Below, one piece after another: positions 1 through 10,981 of a stretch of 64,000 nt of DNA; position 1 is the first letter of the stretch, and the number at the start of each line of letters is the position of its first letter. The notes under the pieces were generated by a model. It did not search any database. It saw only the letters and a program-made list of their open reading frames with translations, and was not told the DNA's origin. The DNA lies in NCBI GenBank assembly GCA_032718475.1, contig JAUCBJ010000503.1, positions 1 to 64,000 on the forward strand. Direction: 5' to 3'. The DNA is from Nemertoderma westbladi (lineage: Eukaryota; Xenacoelomorpha; Nemertodermatida; Nemertodermatidae). The position numbers and the translations under genes are program-made.

Positions 1-273
1 TTTTTGGATTTATTTGTTATGAATATTCCAATATTAGTAGTAGATTCGGGAATATAAAATTTGGGCACATTCAATAGACTGGGGGTGATTTATGGGCGAA
101 TATTGGGGTGACTTACGGGGCACGGAACTCATATCAGATAATTAAGGGCCAGGGGTGGGAGGCAAATCAAGCAATACTCTTAGCCGACAGGGTTGCCTGA
201 TAGTTACATAGGCCTAGACAACCTCCTTGAACTTTGGTAGTTGGTAACCCGCTAGGCCTTGGGACAAGGACTG

Positions 274-890
274 CCCTTAGTGGTTCCTGGCCACCAGCGG
301 CGATTACGAGCCTGAAAAGGATTCGGAAAGCTTGCTGATTGCGCCAGGGATTTGCGACGGGAACTGACAGATCCTTAGCGGTCCCTGGCCACCAGCAGCG
401 ATTACGAGCCTGAAAAGGATTCGGAAAGCTTGCTGATTAAGCCAGGGACTTGCGAGGGATCGACCGACAGGACGAAGGAAGGGTTCGACGAGGACTGACT
501 TCCTGGCGTGGGTTCCACGACTGGCGTTAGTACGAGCCTGAAAAGGATTCGGAAAGCTCCGACAGTTGGGACTCACAATGGGCTGACAGACCCCTAGCCA
601 AGCCATACCACTTTCCTGATGACCGATCCCGTCGGGGTTCGGGAAGGAGGGTGGGACGGACACGCAACAGGGTCGAAAGACAGAGGACCGGACTCTACTG
701 GCCTACCGACTATTCGGAGCAGCTTCTCGGCTACCGATGCGACTATGAGCCTGAAAAGGATTCGGAAAGCTTAGGTGGTTGGGACCCTGCGATGAACCGA
801 CAGACCCCTAGCCAAGCCGTACCACTTTCCTGATGACCGATCCCTTCGAGGTTCGGGAAGGGTGGGACAGACACGCAACAGGGTCGACCG
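274..890. repeat. Diverged local duplications in a retroelement-like leader
   Basis: Two kinds of local duplication are visible. A segment of about 99 bp around 274-372 recurs at 373-470 (both contain CCTGGCCACCAGC followed by GAGCCTGAAAAGGATTCGG). A longer segment, starting with the same GAGCCTGAAAAGG core, recurs with a period of about 214 bp (CCCCTAGCCAAGCC at 591 and again at 805, each followed by CTTTCCTGATGACCGATCCC). The core occurs four times in all, near 309, 407, 535 and 749. Because a Gag-like ORF follows downstream on the same strand, this may be LTR or leader sequence of that element, but no second LTR is present to prove it. The small ORFs across it cross repeat borders and do not look like genes. 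Confidence 0.75.
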
Positions 891-1465
891 ACACTGACAC
901 TACGGTACCAGGACTAGGACCGAGGGAAAATGGGGAACATTAGTTAGGTCAAAATCTAAAGCGAACAGTGGGTAATTAAATAATTTACTGTAGGAATTTA
1001 TATATTCATGTATTATTGTGAATATTTGGTATATTGGTGTGGGGAAGCCCAAATTATTCTCAATCAAGGTTCAATCAGAGTTCAAGTCACATTAAAGATT
1101 ATATCCAACCAATGCAAGCTTTTTCTCTACCCGCAATCTTGCATCTCAGATAAACTCCTTCTCCACTCCCAATATCCGGTGACTGGCCGGAATCAAGTGG
1201 TCTGAAAATTCCGCCTCCAGCATCGGCGTTTTCCCCATGGTGTCGGGAATAACGGCAACAAAATTGAGAATAATACGCGGCCAACTTCAACTGGTGGAAG
1301 TTGGGAATTCTACAGTATTCTTCAAACTCTCTCTGTGCTTACCCAGCACCCACTACGAGGAAACTCTGGTATTTGATGTAAGACAAAGCCGTGGTTTAAT
1401 CAACTTACAAACTCAATCTAAAACTCGTAGTCGGCAGATCATTAATAGAGAGTCGTTAACAGGGA
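891..1465. other. Region before the Gag-like ORFs, no supported gene
   Basis: No convincing gene is seen. An 84-codon ATG frame at 1237-1491 (plus) runs into the first small ORF but has no recognisable motif. If the downstream ORFs belong to an LTR retrotransposon, this stretch would be its untranslated leader with the primer-binding site; I could not identify that site. Confidence 0.5.
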
Positions 1466-1657
1466 ATGGAAGTATCAATCACACCTATTGATATAATCCA
1501 AGTTGAGCCAGGAATCGGGCACATTGAAGTCGAAGTACAGGGTACGAACTTGGGACGATTCAGGATTACCGTTTGGGTAGTTCAGGCTGAATATGAAACC
1601 TACGACGAACTATTCTACGATATCGCATATCTAGCAATAAACGAGGCGCTAGAATGA
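1466..1657 (+). CDS. Small ORF overlapping the Gag-like ORF by ATGA
   Basis: An ATG frame of 63 residues (ATG at 1466) that I do not recognise. It is acidic and predicted to be beta-rich in its middle, with no cysteine motif or membrane segment. Its stop codon TGA (1655-1657) overlaps the ATG of the next frame (1654-1656) as ATGA. That arrangement is known from some retroelements and viruses that restart translation after a stop, and it makes a shared transcript with the next ORF plausible. It could equally be a chance ORF, since its length is unremarkable. No upstream start-site evidence is available. Confidence 0.35.
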   Translation: MEVSITPIDIIQVEPGIGHIEVEVQGTNLGRFRITVWVVQAEYETYDELFYDIAYLAINEALE

Positions 1658-2316
1658 TAACGGATAACGTCTCCGACACCGATGAAATGGAGCCCCACAC
1701 AGACTCGGAAGCCGACGAGGTCCCAAACGTAAAGAACATGGCCCGTCGACTGGGAGCTCTCAAAGGCGGAGTGACTCGAGCATATCACCGCATCGAGAAA
1801 CAACTAAAGGGAGTCGAGACCCCCCTCAGCAACATACAGACTCAACTACAAAAAATCCGAAGTATCCTACAACTATATGAATGGATGATACAGGCATATC
1901 AGGAACTCATCCCCGCAACCGATCTGGAAAACTACCCCAGATTGGAGGAACACGCTGCACATCTGGAAGAGTTCGCAAGCAATATCGGAGGACCCACAGC
2001 CTCGTCCGAGGATACGAAGAACAGTATTACGAAAGAACTGAAAGGGCAGATGTGGAATCAGTGCGGACCTCCGGCACCAGGACTGTGGTTCAGCGAAAGA
2101 GAACGGGGTCCTCGAGGCACCAGCACTCCAGCGCCAGGAGCAAGATATCCGGTTCAGCGCGCAGCTCCCAAGGGGCTCAGCCACTCCGAGATCAGCTACG
2201 AACAGAGGGCAAGGGCATTGGCCCTTAAAGCTCGAATGGAGGATGAATACGTTCAACTACAGATCGAACAGGACATACTAGCAGAGGAAAGACATAAATA
2301 CAATGTGAATGAATGA
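1654..2316 (+). CDS. Gag-like N-terminal fragment of a BEL/Pao-type LTR retrotransposon
   Basis: A 220-residue ATG frame. After an acidic start (about 1-28) comes a basic/helical block at about 30-100 containing LKGGVTRAYHRIEKQL and then a long amphipathic helix, the kind of opening I associate with BEL/Pao Gag proteins (family knowledge, not a search). A proline/glycine-rich linker follows (about 135-175), then a charged coiled coil beginning SYEQRARALALKARMEDEY and running to the end. The usual downstream parts of such a Gag (DUF1759-type region, zinc knuckle) and all of Pol are absent. The frame ends inside the first unit of a 43-bp tandem repeat, so the element appears truncated on its 3' side. 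Alternative: an unrelated coiled-coil ORF. I infer a dead retroelement remnant rather than a host gene. Confidence 0.5.
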   Translation: MITDNVSDTDEMEPHTDSEADEVPNVKNMARRLGALKGGVTRAYHRIEKQLKGVETPLSNIQTQLQKIRSILQLYEWMIQAYQELIPATDLENYPRLEEHAAHLEEFASNIGGPTASSEDTKNSITKELKGQMWNQCGPPAPGLWFSERERGPRGTSTPAPGARYPVQRAAPKGLSHSEISYEQRARALALKARMEDEYVQLQIEQDILAEERHKYNVNE

Positions 2317-2584
2317 GAACGAGTCCCGAATGTGTCACAAATACAATGTGAATGACTGAGAACGAGTCCCGAATGTGTCACAAATACAATGTGAATGACT
2401 GAGAACGAGTCCCGATTGTGTCACAAATACAATGTGAATGACTGAGAACAAGTCCCGAATGTGTCACAAATACAATGTGAATGACTGAGAACAAGTCCCT
2501 AATGTGTCACAAATACAATGTGAATGACTGAGAACGAGTCCCGAATGTGTCACAAATACAATGTGAATGACTGAGAACGAGTGA
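2293..2584. repeat. 43-bp tandem repeat, about 7 units
   Basis: The unit contains AATACAATGTGAATGACTGA and GAACGAGTCCCGAATGTGTC, spaced exactly 43 bp apart (for example CACAA at 2336 and 2379). The first unit supplies the last codons and stop of the Gag-like ORF. Single-base differences between units (GAACG/GAACA, CCGAATG/CCGATTG) show moderate age. Confidence 0.9.
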
Positions 2585-2630
2585 GAACCGAGAAAGAGAG
2601 AGCAGGGCTGTTAGTGTGATTCGGACAGAC

Positions 2631-2660
2631 GGCGGCGGCGGCGGTGGCGGCGGCAGCGGC
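2631..2660. repeat. GGC trinucleotide repeat
   Basis: About ten GGC triplets with two interruptions (GGT and AGC). No open frame with gene-like content crosses it. Confidence 0.9.
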
Positions 2661-2769
2661 CTTTGGGATCATTTTTAAACAATTCATAAATCGAAAAAAA
2701 TAAAAAATACCAGTCCGGTGTCATACTGCAGGCACATCTGCAAATATCAAAAATCTTATCCGGTTAAAT

Positions 2770-2897
2770 AAAGTTCGTCAAAAATAGTTCGCCAAAAATA
2801 GTTCGTCAAAAATAGTTCGCCAAAAATAGTTCGCCAGAAATAGTTCGTCAAAAATAGTTCGCCAGAAATAGTTCGCCAAAAATAGTTCGCCAAAAAA
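2770..2897. repeat. 14-bp tandem repeat, about 9 units
   Basis: Units read AAAAATAGTTCGCC, with GTC or AGAAA variants alternating irregularly. Confidence 0.9.
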
Positions 2898-3326
2898 TAA
2901 TAAGTGGCCATCAAAGAGTTATTCAAAGTTGTTGGGCCGATTACATGTAATATTAACTAATAATTATATGAACAAACTCCACCAAAACAATAAATGGGTT
3001 AATATTCCAATAGCTGATATATCGATATTATAGAGCAGAAAATAATATTAATAATAATAAAATAAAGCAAATTAAATGTGCGTAAATTTATACCAATAAA
3101 TAATAATGTAACATTCAAAATAATAATATTAATAATTATTAACACGGTAAATATTATACCTGTGGAAATAAAGTAGGTAGGTAGTGACGTTAAAGATAGA
3201 TAATGTGGGTGAGTACAATATTTCTACAAAAATTGTGATTATTTTGTTTTTAACCACTTACGAAGAATCGGTTATCCGTAATTAAAAGACCATTCCTGTA
3301 GTGTATTGTGTAGAGCAGTCCTGGAC
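2898..3326. other. AT-rich intergenic DNA
   Basis: AT-rich sequence with many AATAAT runs. I see no gene, RNA or structured element in it. Confidence 0.6.
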
Positions 3327-3537
3327 ACGTATTCACAATCCTTACACTACAAGGAACACATCATGAATTGGTGCCTGGGATTGGTTAATAAGCTATATTT
3401 TGATTGGATGTTGAAATCATGTAACAAATGGAGAGAGGGGTCGAAATAGTGTAAGGGTTTTATATTCAGTTTGCAGGTAGAAAGTGTTCCAAACGCTGTA
3501 AGGGATGGAGAAATTGGGTGAAATCATGTAAGGGTTA
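3327..3537 (+). mobile_element. Dispersed repeat, copy 1 (direct)
   Basis: This roughly 210-bp stretch reappears in reverse complement at 13425-13654. Shared landmarks in order are ACGTATTC-CAATCCTTACAC, TGGGATTGGTTAATAA, TGATTGGA, AATCATGTAA, AGTGTAAGGG, GTGTTCCAAACG and TGAAATC-TGTAAGGG. It carries no ORF. It is probably a non-autonomous transposon or part of one; its ends and target duplication were not found. Confidence 0.7.
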
Positions 3538-4231
3538 TCTTCCTATTAAACGGTTCATTGTCAGGTAACAGTAAAAATATATACGAATAACAATATACAG
3601 TACATATAATCAGATTGGAAATCACGTTGTATAAGGAAGGAATCGTTTTACAGAGCATTCTCCATGATTTTTCTGATGGAAAAGATTGTAGTAATAGAGT
3701 AGCTAGCTTTATTGATAGTATTTCATGATGAAATTTATTCATTTGAAGTTCATAATTACTGTAAAATCATTTCACAATTTGTATACATAAATGCTCCACA
3801 GACATCCCACTCTAAAATAAAACAAAAATAACGCAGCCAACTAAAAAAAAACGCAACATCGAAATCCACCACCACCCCCCCCCCCCCCCCCCCCCACTCG
3901 TCGCCCCCCATATGCGTCCCCCCAAAAACGATTTATAAATATTTAATCATCAATTCAAAGAAGGAACATCACATTCAACGACATTAATTCAAAAATTTGT
4001 AATATTACCTACAATTATGGTAAATTACAATATTACAAATTAAATTACAATAAATTACAATTACGCTATACAATTCGCGAATTCTTGGTTGCTACTTTTG
4101 AAAAGGGATAGCAAAACGAAATAAAAGGAACGAAAAGGTTTTTGATTTCGATTAGTTCTTAGTCGCTTATTTGACTGATCATTGACTGGTGATGGTGATT
4201 CTGAAATTTATGAAGTTTCAATGACATAATT
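3538..4231. other. AT-rich DNA with a C21 homopolymer at 3875-3895
   Basis: No gene is seen. The run of 21 C at 3875-3895 is likely to vary in length and to be error-prone in assembly. A short stretch around 4010-4070 repeats TTACAATA-like words. Confidence 0.6.
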
Positions 4232-4713
4232 CAATCTGCCGTGCAATGTAAAAAGACCGCAAGTCACAACAAGTCATTTCGAGCAAATCGCAAATTACTG
4301 TTTGCCTTCAGATCTAAAATTTCAGTAAATTACGAATTTTTTATAACCATAGATAGGCAATTGGGGTGGGTAATTATTCTACGTGATTATTTTTTACTTT
4401 TCATTAATATTTTGACTTCAGGGAAATTTTTTGTGCTTACGGTGTTTTTGAATTATACAACCTGTATGTAAATACATATTTCAAGACACATATTTCAAAA
4501 AAAACGTTTTTTTGCATAAATTTAAGTGACTTACGGTCTTTTTCCTTTGTAACACTACTGTATACATAGTATGTTATGACTTACGGCCTTTTTACATAAA
4601 ACATCTCGAGAACTACTCTAGATTAGATACGGTCTTCTCGATAATATAGACCCAGAAAAAGTGAATTTTGGAAAAATGCGACTTACCGTCTTTTAACATT
4701 GCACGGCAGCAAT
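4232..4713. mobile_element. MITE-like element with 32-bp terminal inverted repeats
   Basis: The left end (4236-4267) begins CTGCCGTGCAATGT and continues AAAAGACCGCAAGTC. The right end (4678-4709) is its reverse complement with a few changes, ending ACATTGCACGGCAG. A 4-bp CAAT directly flanks both ends (4232-4235 and 4710-4713), as expected for a target-site duplication. The interior is AT-rich and non-coding; it repeats the terminal GACTTACGG-CTTTTT word at about 4528 and 4580, so the right side carries several copies of the end motif. No transposase is encoded; the 76-codon ORF inside has no transposase features. The superfamily cannot be named from these data. Confidence 0.75.
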
Positions 4714-5170
4714 GTGCACTCATATAAAAAATAGTTACAGTAGATTCGATTCGCTACGTTAATTTGTTTTTAATTGTTAAGTTAATTTATTTAAGTTTAA
4801 AGGTTAACTTCATTTTATTTTGTCCTTCGGTTTCTTTTCGTTTTGTAATCCCAGAATTTGAGGAGACGTTTTTTAATTTATCCCTATCAGCACAATTTTT
4901 CTTAATTTTGGCAGACGCCACAAGGAGCTGTCAGTAGCCTCATGCATTGCGCGCAACGTTATTCTTCTTTATTTAGTTTTTTTAACCAATTTGTAAAATA
5001 TGATATTTCTATCTCTTCTATATTTTTATGCGTTGCTTTTTAAACATGTCTATTTTTTATCGATCTGAATTGTGGTTTTTATTTAATATTTAATGTTCAG
5101 CTAATCGTTCAGCTACTTAGAACATAAAGTATAAGCGCTATATAAATATTATATATTATTAAAACGTAAC
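4714..5170. other. AT-rich intergenic DNA
   Basis: T-rich sequence without recognisable features, ending in TATATTATTAAAACG just before the 36-bp satellite. Confidence 0.6.
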
Positions 5171-8100
5171 TTGTGGTTTCCTGGAGACAACCCTGTACCC
5201 TGGAGACAACACGGCTCTGGAGACAACCCTGTACTCTGGAGACAACACGGCTCTGGAGACAACCCTGTACTCTGCAGACAACACGGCTCTGGAGACAACC
5301 CTGTACTCTGCAGACAACACGGCTCTGGAGACAACCCTGTACTCTGCAGACAACACGGCTCTGGAGACAACCCTGTACCCTGGAGACAACACGGCTCTGG
5401 AGACAACCCTGTACTCTCCAGACAACACGGCTCTGGAGACAACCCTGTACCCTGGAGACAACACGGCTCTGGAGACAACCCTGTACTCTGGAGACAACAC
5501 GGCTCTGGAGACAACCCTGTACCCTGGAGACAACACGGCTCTGGAGACAACCCTGTACCCTGGAGACAACACGGCTCTGGAGACAACCCTGTACTCTCCA
5601 GACTACACGGCTCTGGAGACAACCCTGTACTCTGCAGACAACACGGCTCTGGAGACAACCCTGTACTCTCCAGACAACACGGCTCTGGAGACAACCCAGT
5701 ACCCTGGAGACAACACGGCTCTGGAGACAACCCTGTACCCTGGAGACAACACGGCTCTGGAGACAACCCTGTACTCTCCAGACAACACGGCTCTGGAGAC
5801 AACCCTGTACCCTGGAGACAACACGGCTCTGGAGACAACCCTGTACTCTGGAGACAACACGGCTCTGGAGACAAACCTGTACCCTGGAGACAACACGGCT
5901 CTGGAGACAACCCTGTACACTGGAGACAACACGGCACTGGAGACAACCCTGTACCCTGGAGACAACACGGCTCTGGAGACAACCCTGTACTCTCCAGACA
6001 ACACGGCTCTGGAGACAACCCTGTACTCTGGAGACAACACGGCTCTGGAGACAACCCTGTACCCTGGAGACAACACGGCTCTGGAGACAACCCTGTACCC
6101 TGGAGACAACACGGCTCTGGAGACAACCCTGTACTCTCCAGACAACCCTGTACTCTGCAGACAACACGGCTCTGGAGACAACCCTGTACTCTGCAGACAA
6201 CACGGCTCTGGAGACAACCCTGTACTCTGCAGACAACACGGCTCTGGAGACAACCCTGTACTCTGCAGACAACACGGCTCTGGAGACAACCCTGTACTCT
6301 GCAGACAACACGGCTCTGGAGACAACCCTGTACTCTGCAGACAACACGGCTCTGGAGACAACCCTGTACTCTGCAGACAACACGGCTCTGGAGACAACCC
6401 TGTACTCTGCAGACAACACGGCTCTGGAGACAACCCTGTACTCTGCAGACAACACGGCTCTGGAGACAACCCTGTACTCTGCAGACAACACGGCTCTGGA
6501 GACAACCCTGTACTCTGCAGACAACACGGCTCTGGAGACAACCCTGTACTCTGCAGACAACACGGCTCTGGAGACAACCCTGTACTCTGCAGACAACACG
6601 GCTCTGGAGACAACCCTGTACTCTGCAGACAACACGGCTCTGGAGACAACCCTGTACTCTGCAGACAACACGGCTCTGGAGACAACACGGCTCTGGAGAC
6701 AACCCTGTACTCTGGAGAAAACACGGCTCTGGAGACAACACGGCTCTGGAGACAACCCTGTACTCTCCAGACAACACGGCTCTGGAGACAACCCTGTACT
6801 CTGCAGACAACACGGCTCTGGAGACAACCCTGTACTCTGGAGACAACACGGCTCTGGAGACAACCCTGTACTCTCCAGACAACACGGATCTGGAGACAAC
6901 CCTGTACTCTGCAGACAACACGGCTCTGGAGACAACCCTGTACTCTGCAGACAACACGGCTCTGGAGACAACACGGCTCTGGAGACAACCCTGTACTCTG
7001 GAGACAACACGGCTCTGGAGACAACCCTGTACTCTCCAGACAACACGGCTCTGGAGACAACCCTGTACTCTGCAGACAACACGGCTCTGGAGACAACCCT
7101 GTACTCTGGAGACAACACGGCTCTGGAGACAACCCTGTACTCTCCAGACAACACGGCTCTGGAGACAACCCTGTACTCTCCAGACAACACGGCTCTGGAG
7201 ACAACCCTGTACTCTGCAGACAACACGGCTCTGGAGACAACCCCATGTACTCTCCAGACAACACGGCTCTGGAGACAACCCTGTACTCTGCAGACAACAC
7301 GGCTCTGGAGACAACCCTGTACTCTGCAGACAACACGGCTCTGGAGACAACCCTGTACTCTGCAGACAACACGGCTCTGGAGACAACCCTGTACTCTGCA
7401 GACAACACGGCTCTGGAGACAACCCTGTACTCTGCAGACAACACGGCTCTGGAGACAAACACGGCTCTGGAGACAACCCTGTACTCTGGAGACAACACGG
7501 CTCTGGAGACAACACGGCTCTGGAGACAACCCTGTACTCTCCAGACAACACGGCTCTGGAAACAACCCTGTACTCTGCAGACAACACGGCTCTGTAGACA
7601 ACCCTGTACTCTCGAGACAACACGGCTCTGGAGACAACCCTGTACTCTCCAGACAACACGGCTCTGGAGACAACCCTGTACTCTGCAGACAACACGGCTC
7701 TGGAGACAACCCTGTACTCTGCAGACAACACGGCTCTGGAGACAACACGGCTCTGGAGACAACCCTGTACTCTGGAGACAACACGGCTCTGGAGACAACA
7801 CGGCTCTGGAGACAACCCTGTACTCTCCAGACAACACGGCTCTGGAGACAACCCTGTACTCTGCAGACAACACGGCTCTGGAGACAACCCTGTACTCTGG
7901 AGACAACACGGCTCTGGAGACAACCCTGTACTCTCCAGACAACACGGCTCTGGAGACAACCCTGTACTCTGCAGACAACACGGCACTGGAGACAACCCTG
8001 TACTCTGCAGACAACACGGCTCTGGAGACAACCCTGTACTCCGCAGACAACACGGCTCTGGAGACAACCCTGTACTCTGCAGACAACACGGCTCTGGAGA

Positions 8101-9609
8101 CAACCCTGTACTCTGCAGACAACACGGCTCTGGAGACAAACACGGCTCTGGAGACAACCCTGTACTCTGGAGACAACACGGCTCTGGAGACAACACGGCT
8201 CTGGAGACAACCCTGTACTCTCCAGACAACACGGCTCTGGAGACAACCCTGTACTCTGCAGACAACACGGCTCTGGAGACAACCCTGTACTCTCGAGACA
8301 ACACGGCTCTGGAGACAACCCTGTACTCTCCAGACAACACGGCTCTGGAGACAACCCTGTACTCTGCAGACAACACGGCTCTGGAGACAACCCTGTACTC
8401 TGCAGACAACACGGCTCTGGAGACAACCCTGTACTCTGGAGACAACACGGCTCTGGAGACAACACGGCTCTGGAGACAACCCTGTACTCTCCAGACAACA
8501 CGGCTCTGGAGACAACCCTGTACTCTCCAGACAACACGGCTCTAGAGACAACCCTGTACTCTCCAGACAACACGGCTCTGGAGACAACCCTGTACTCTGC
8601 AGACAACACGGCTCTGGAGACAACCCTGTACTCTCCAGACAACACGGCTCTGGAGACAACCCTGTACTCTGCAGACAACACGGCTCTGGAGACAACCCTG
8701 TACTCTGCAGACAACACGGCTCTGGAGACAACCCTGTACTCTGCAGACAACACGGCTCTGGAGACAACCCTGTACTCTCCAGACAACACGGCTCTGGAGA
8801 CAACCCTGTACTCTGCAGACAACACGGCTCTGGAGACAACCCTGTACTCTGCAGACAACACGGCTCTCTACAACCCTGTACCCTGTAGACAACACGGCTC
8901 TGGAGACAACCCTGTACTCTCCAGACAACACGGCTCTGGAGACAACCCTATACTCTGTAGACAACACGGCTCTCTACAACCCTGCCGACAACACGGCTCT
9001 GGAGACAACCCTGTACTCTCCAGACAACACGGCTCTGGAGACAACCCTATACTCTGCAGACAACACGGCTCTCTACAACCCTGTACCCTGCAGACAACAC
9101 GGCTCTGGAGACCTGTACTCTGCAGACAACACGGCTCTGGAGACAGCCCTATACTCTGCAGACAACACGGCTCTGGAGACAACCCTGTACTCTGCAGACA
9201 ACACGGCTCTGGAGACAACCCTGTACTCTGCAGACAACACGGCTCTGGAGACAACCCTGTACTCTGCAGACAACACGGCTCTGGAGACAACCCTGTACTC
9301 TGTAGACAACACGGCTCTGGAGACAACCCTGTACTCTGCAGACAACACGGCTCTGGAGACAACCCTGTACTCTGCAGACAACACGGCTCTGGAGACAACC
9401 CTGTACTCTGCAGACAACACGGCTCTGGAGACAACCCTGTACTCTGCAGACAACACGGCTCTGGAGACAACCCTGTACTCTGCAGACAACACGGCTCTGG
9501 AGACAACCCTGTACTCTGCAGACAACACGGCTCTGGAGACAACCCTGTACTCTGCAGACAACACGGCTCTGGAGACAACCCTGTACTCTGCAGACAACAC
9601 GGCTCTCTC
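5171..9609. repeat. 36-bp satellite, about 120 units, open in all six frames
   Basis: The unit is two 18-bp halves, GTACTCTGCAGACAACAC and GGCTCTGGAGACAACCCT. Variants of the first half read CTCTCCAGAC, CTCTGGAGAC or CCCTGGAGAC. Blocks at about 6136-6690 and 9170-9605 consist almost only of the CTGCAG form. Extra 18-bp half-units occur at about 6685, 6735, 6965, 7505, 7745 and 8180. The unit length is divisible by 3 and no frame of either strand contains a stop, so open frames above 1000 codons appear on both strands (for example 5173-9618 plus and 5109-8861 minus). On the plus strand the array contains almost no ATG (one at 7245), and those frames begin at TTG or GTG. I therefore do not call a protein. 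Confidence 0.95.
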
Positions 9610-10688
9610 AAATGTTAGACTATAGTGGGGCGAGCCACGAAGTGAGTGAGCCTTAGCGTAGTGGTACCATTAATCAACCTGTCGTTCTGTCGCGTTCAAT
9701 TTTAAACGTTAATAACTCGGCCAATCTTTGATGAAATCTATCCAAACTTGGTACACATGTTGTTTGGCAAAAGTTTAGAAATTTTCCAAGTAGAATTTCC
9801 GTGTGGCCTTCGAGAAGCTAAGATAATAGCAGTTAATTAGTTAATTAAGTTGATTACGGTAAAAACACCATTTTCAACCTGCCTTTTAAAGGAAATTAAT
9901 TGTTTTACAGTATAAGATTTAAATAATTATACTTAAAAATTATACAGATGTAATCCACATACGCCATTATAGTCATTACATTCTATTATAGTTTTTAATT
10001 AGTTCAAGTGATTTGCTTTAATAATTGTGTCTTTAATTGATCTAAAGTAATTAAAACGGCGTAAAAAATTGATTCTCATTAAATACTGCTCATTTATTGG
10101 CCAACATGCTGGTACATAGATGGAAGGATGTGTGTTAAGGCAGCCAGTTGCTGGGAATGATTATTGGTCAAGTCTCTGCTGGTGTGGAGCTAGCTGGGAG
10201 TTGTGGCTGTAGACTAACCAGAGAGGAATTGTAATAGGCAACCAGTATTGCTATTCCAGCCCAGACAGCATTCTTTAAATCCAACATCCCAACATTGACT
10301 CTACTATAAGTGTTGTATTGCTATCTCAGGTAAATGACAGATATAATAACATAAATACCATCCATGGCATGGCTGTTGTAGGCTTCTGAAATAGTTTATT
10401 CCACAATTTATATGTCTGGTTATTTTTTAATTGAATTTTTGCAAAGTAGTAAAATTAATGTTCTTAAAAATAATATTATTATTTTATATGTAACCTAGGA
10501 AATTAGCTACATTTTTTCGCTGCAGCTTTAAGAGTGTACATTGATTTAATATTATTTCAATACCCATATTACTACATCGGCATAAGATGCGTTGGCGTTG
10601 TATCACACATCTCCACATATCACACATCTCCACATAGATGTATCAACAGTTACTCGCACAGTTTCGAAACTTCGCATAGTTATAACTG
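9610..10688. other. AT-rich intergenic DNA after the 36-bp satellite
   Basis: No gene is seen. A short GCGAGCCACGAAGTGAGTGA motif lies at 9630-9650, just past the satellite edge. The stretch 9705-9840 (from AATAACTCGGCCAATC) has the look of a dispersed repeat, but no second copy is in this window. Confidence 0.5.
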
Positions 10689-10981
10689 TATAAAGATCGT
10701 CAGTCTGCGTTTAGGAAAAATATTTTATGACAAAACAGGACAAGCGACGAGCGCAACGAGGCATATAATGAAGACGAGTACTGCGTTGACTAAATTATTA
10801 TATAAACCACCTGGCTTCACATATTGATCGCATCCCTAGTTATTATTATTATAAAGATCGTCCTAGCCTGCGTTTAAGAAATATATTTAAATACAAAACA
10901 GGACGAACGCAAAGAGGCTTATAATGAAAACGAGTACTGCGTTTATTATATTCCTATAAACCACCTGGCTTTGCATATTTA
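10689..10981. repeat. Diverged tandem duplication of about 135 bp
   Basis: Copy 1 (about 10689-10826) and copy 2 (about 10850-10981) share, in order, ATAAAGATCGTC, CTGCGTTTA, ACAAAACAGGAC, ACGAGTACTGCGTT and ATAAACCACCTGGCTT. The copies differ by many substitutions and small indels, so this is an old event. It explains the 97-codon ORF at 10534-10827, which has no protein-like content. Confidence 0.8.

Noticed and set aside
304-833. Small ORFs on both strands as genes
   Set aside because: They cross the borders of the local duplications and have no motif or composition of a protein.
5173-9618. A 1481-codon plus-strand frame and 1000+ codon minus-strand frames as giant repetitive proteins
   Set aside because: Every frame of the 36-bp unit is stop-free, starts are TTG/GTG/CTG, and the frame wanders through all three registers at indels. 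No sign of coding selection.
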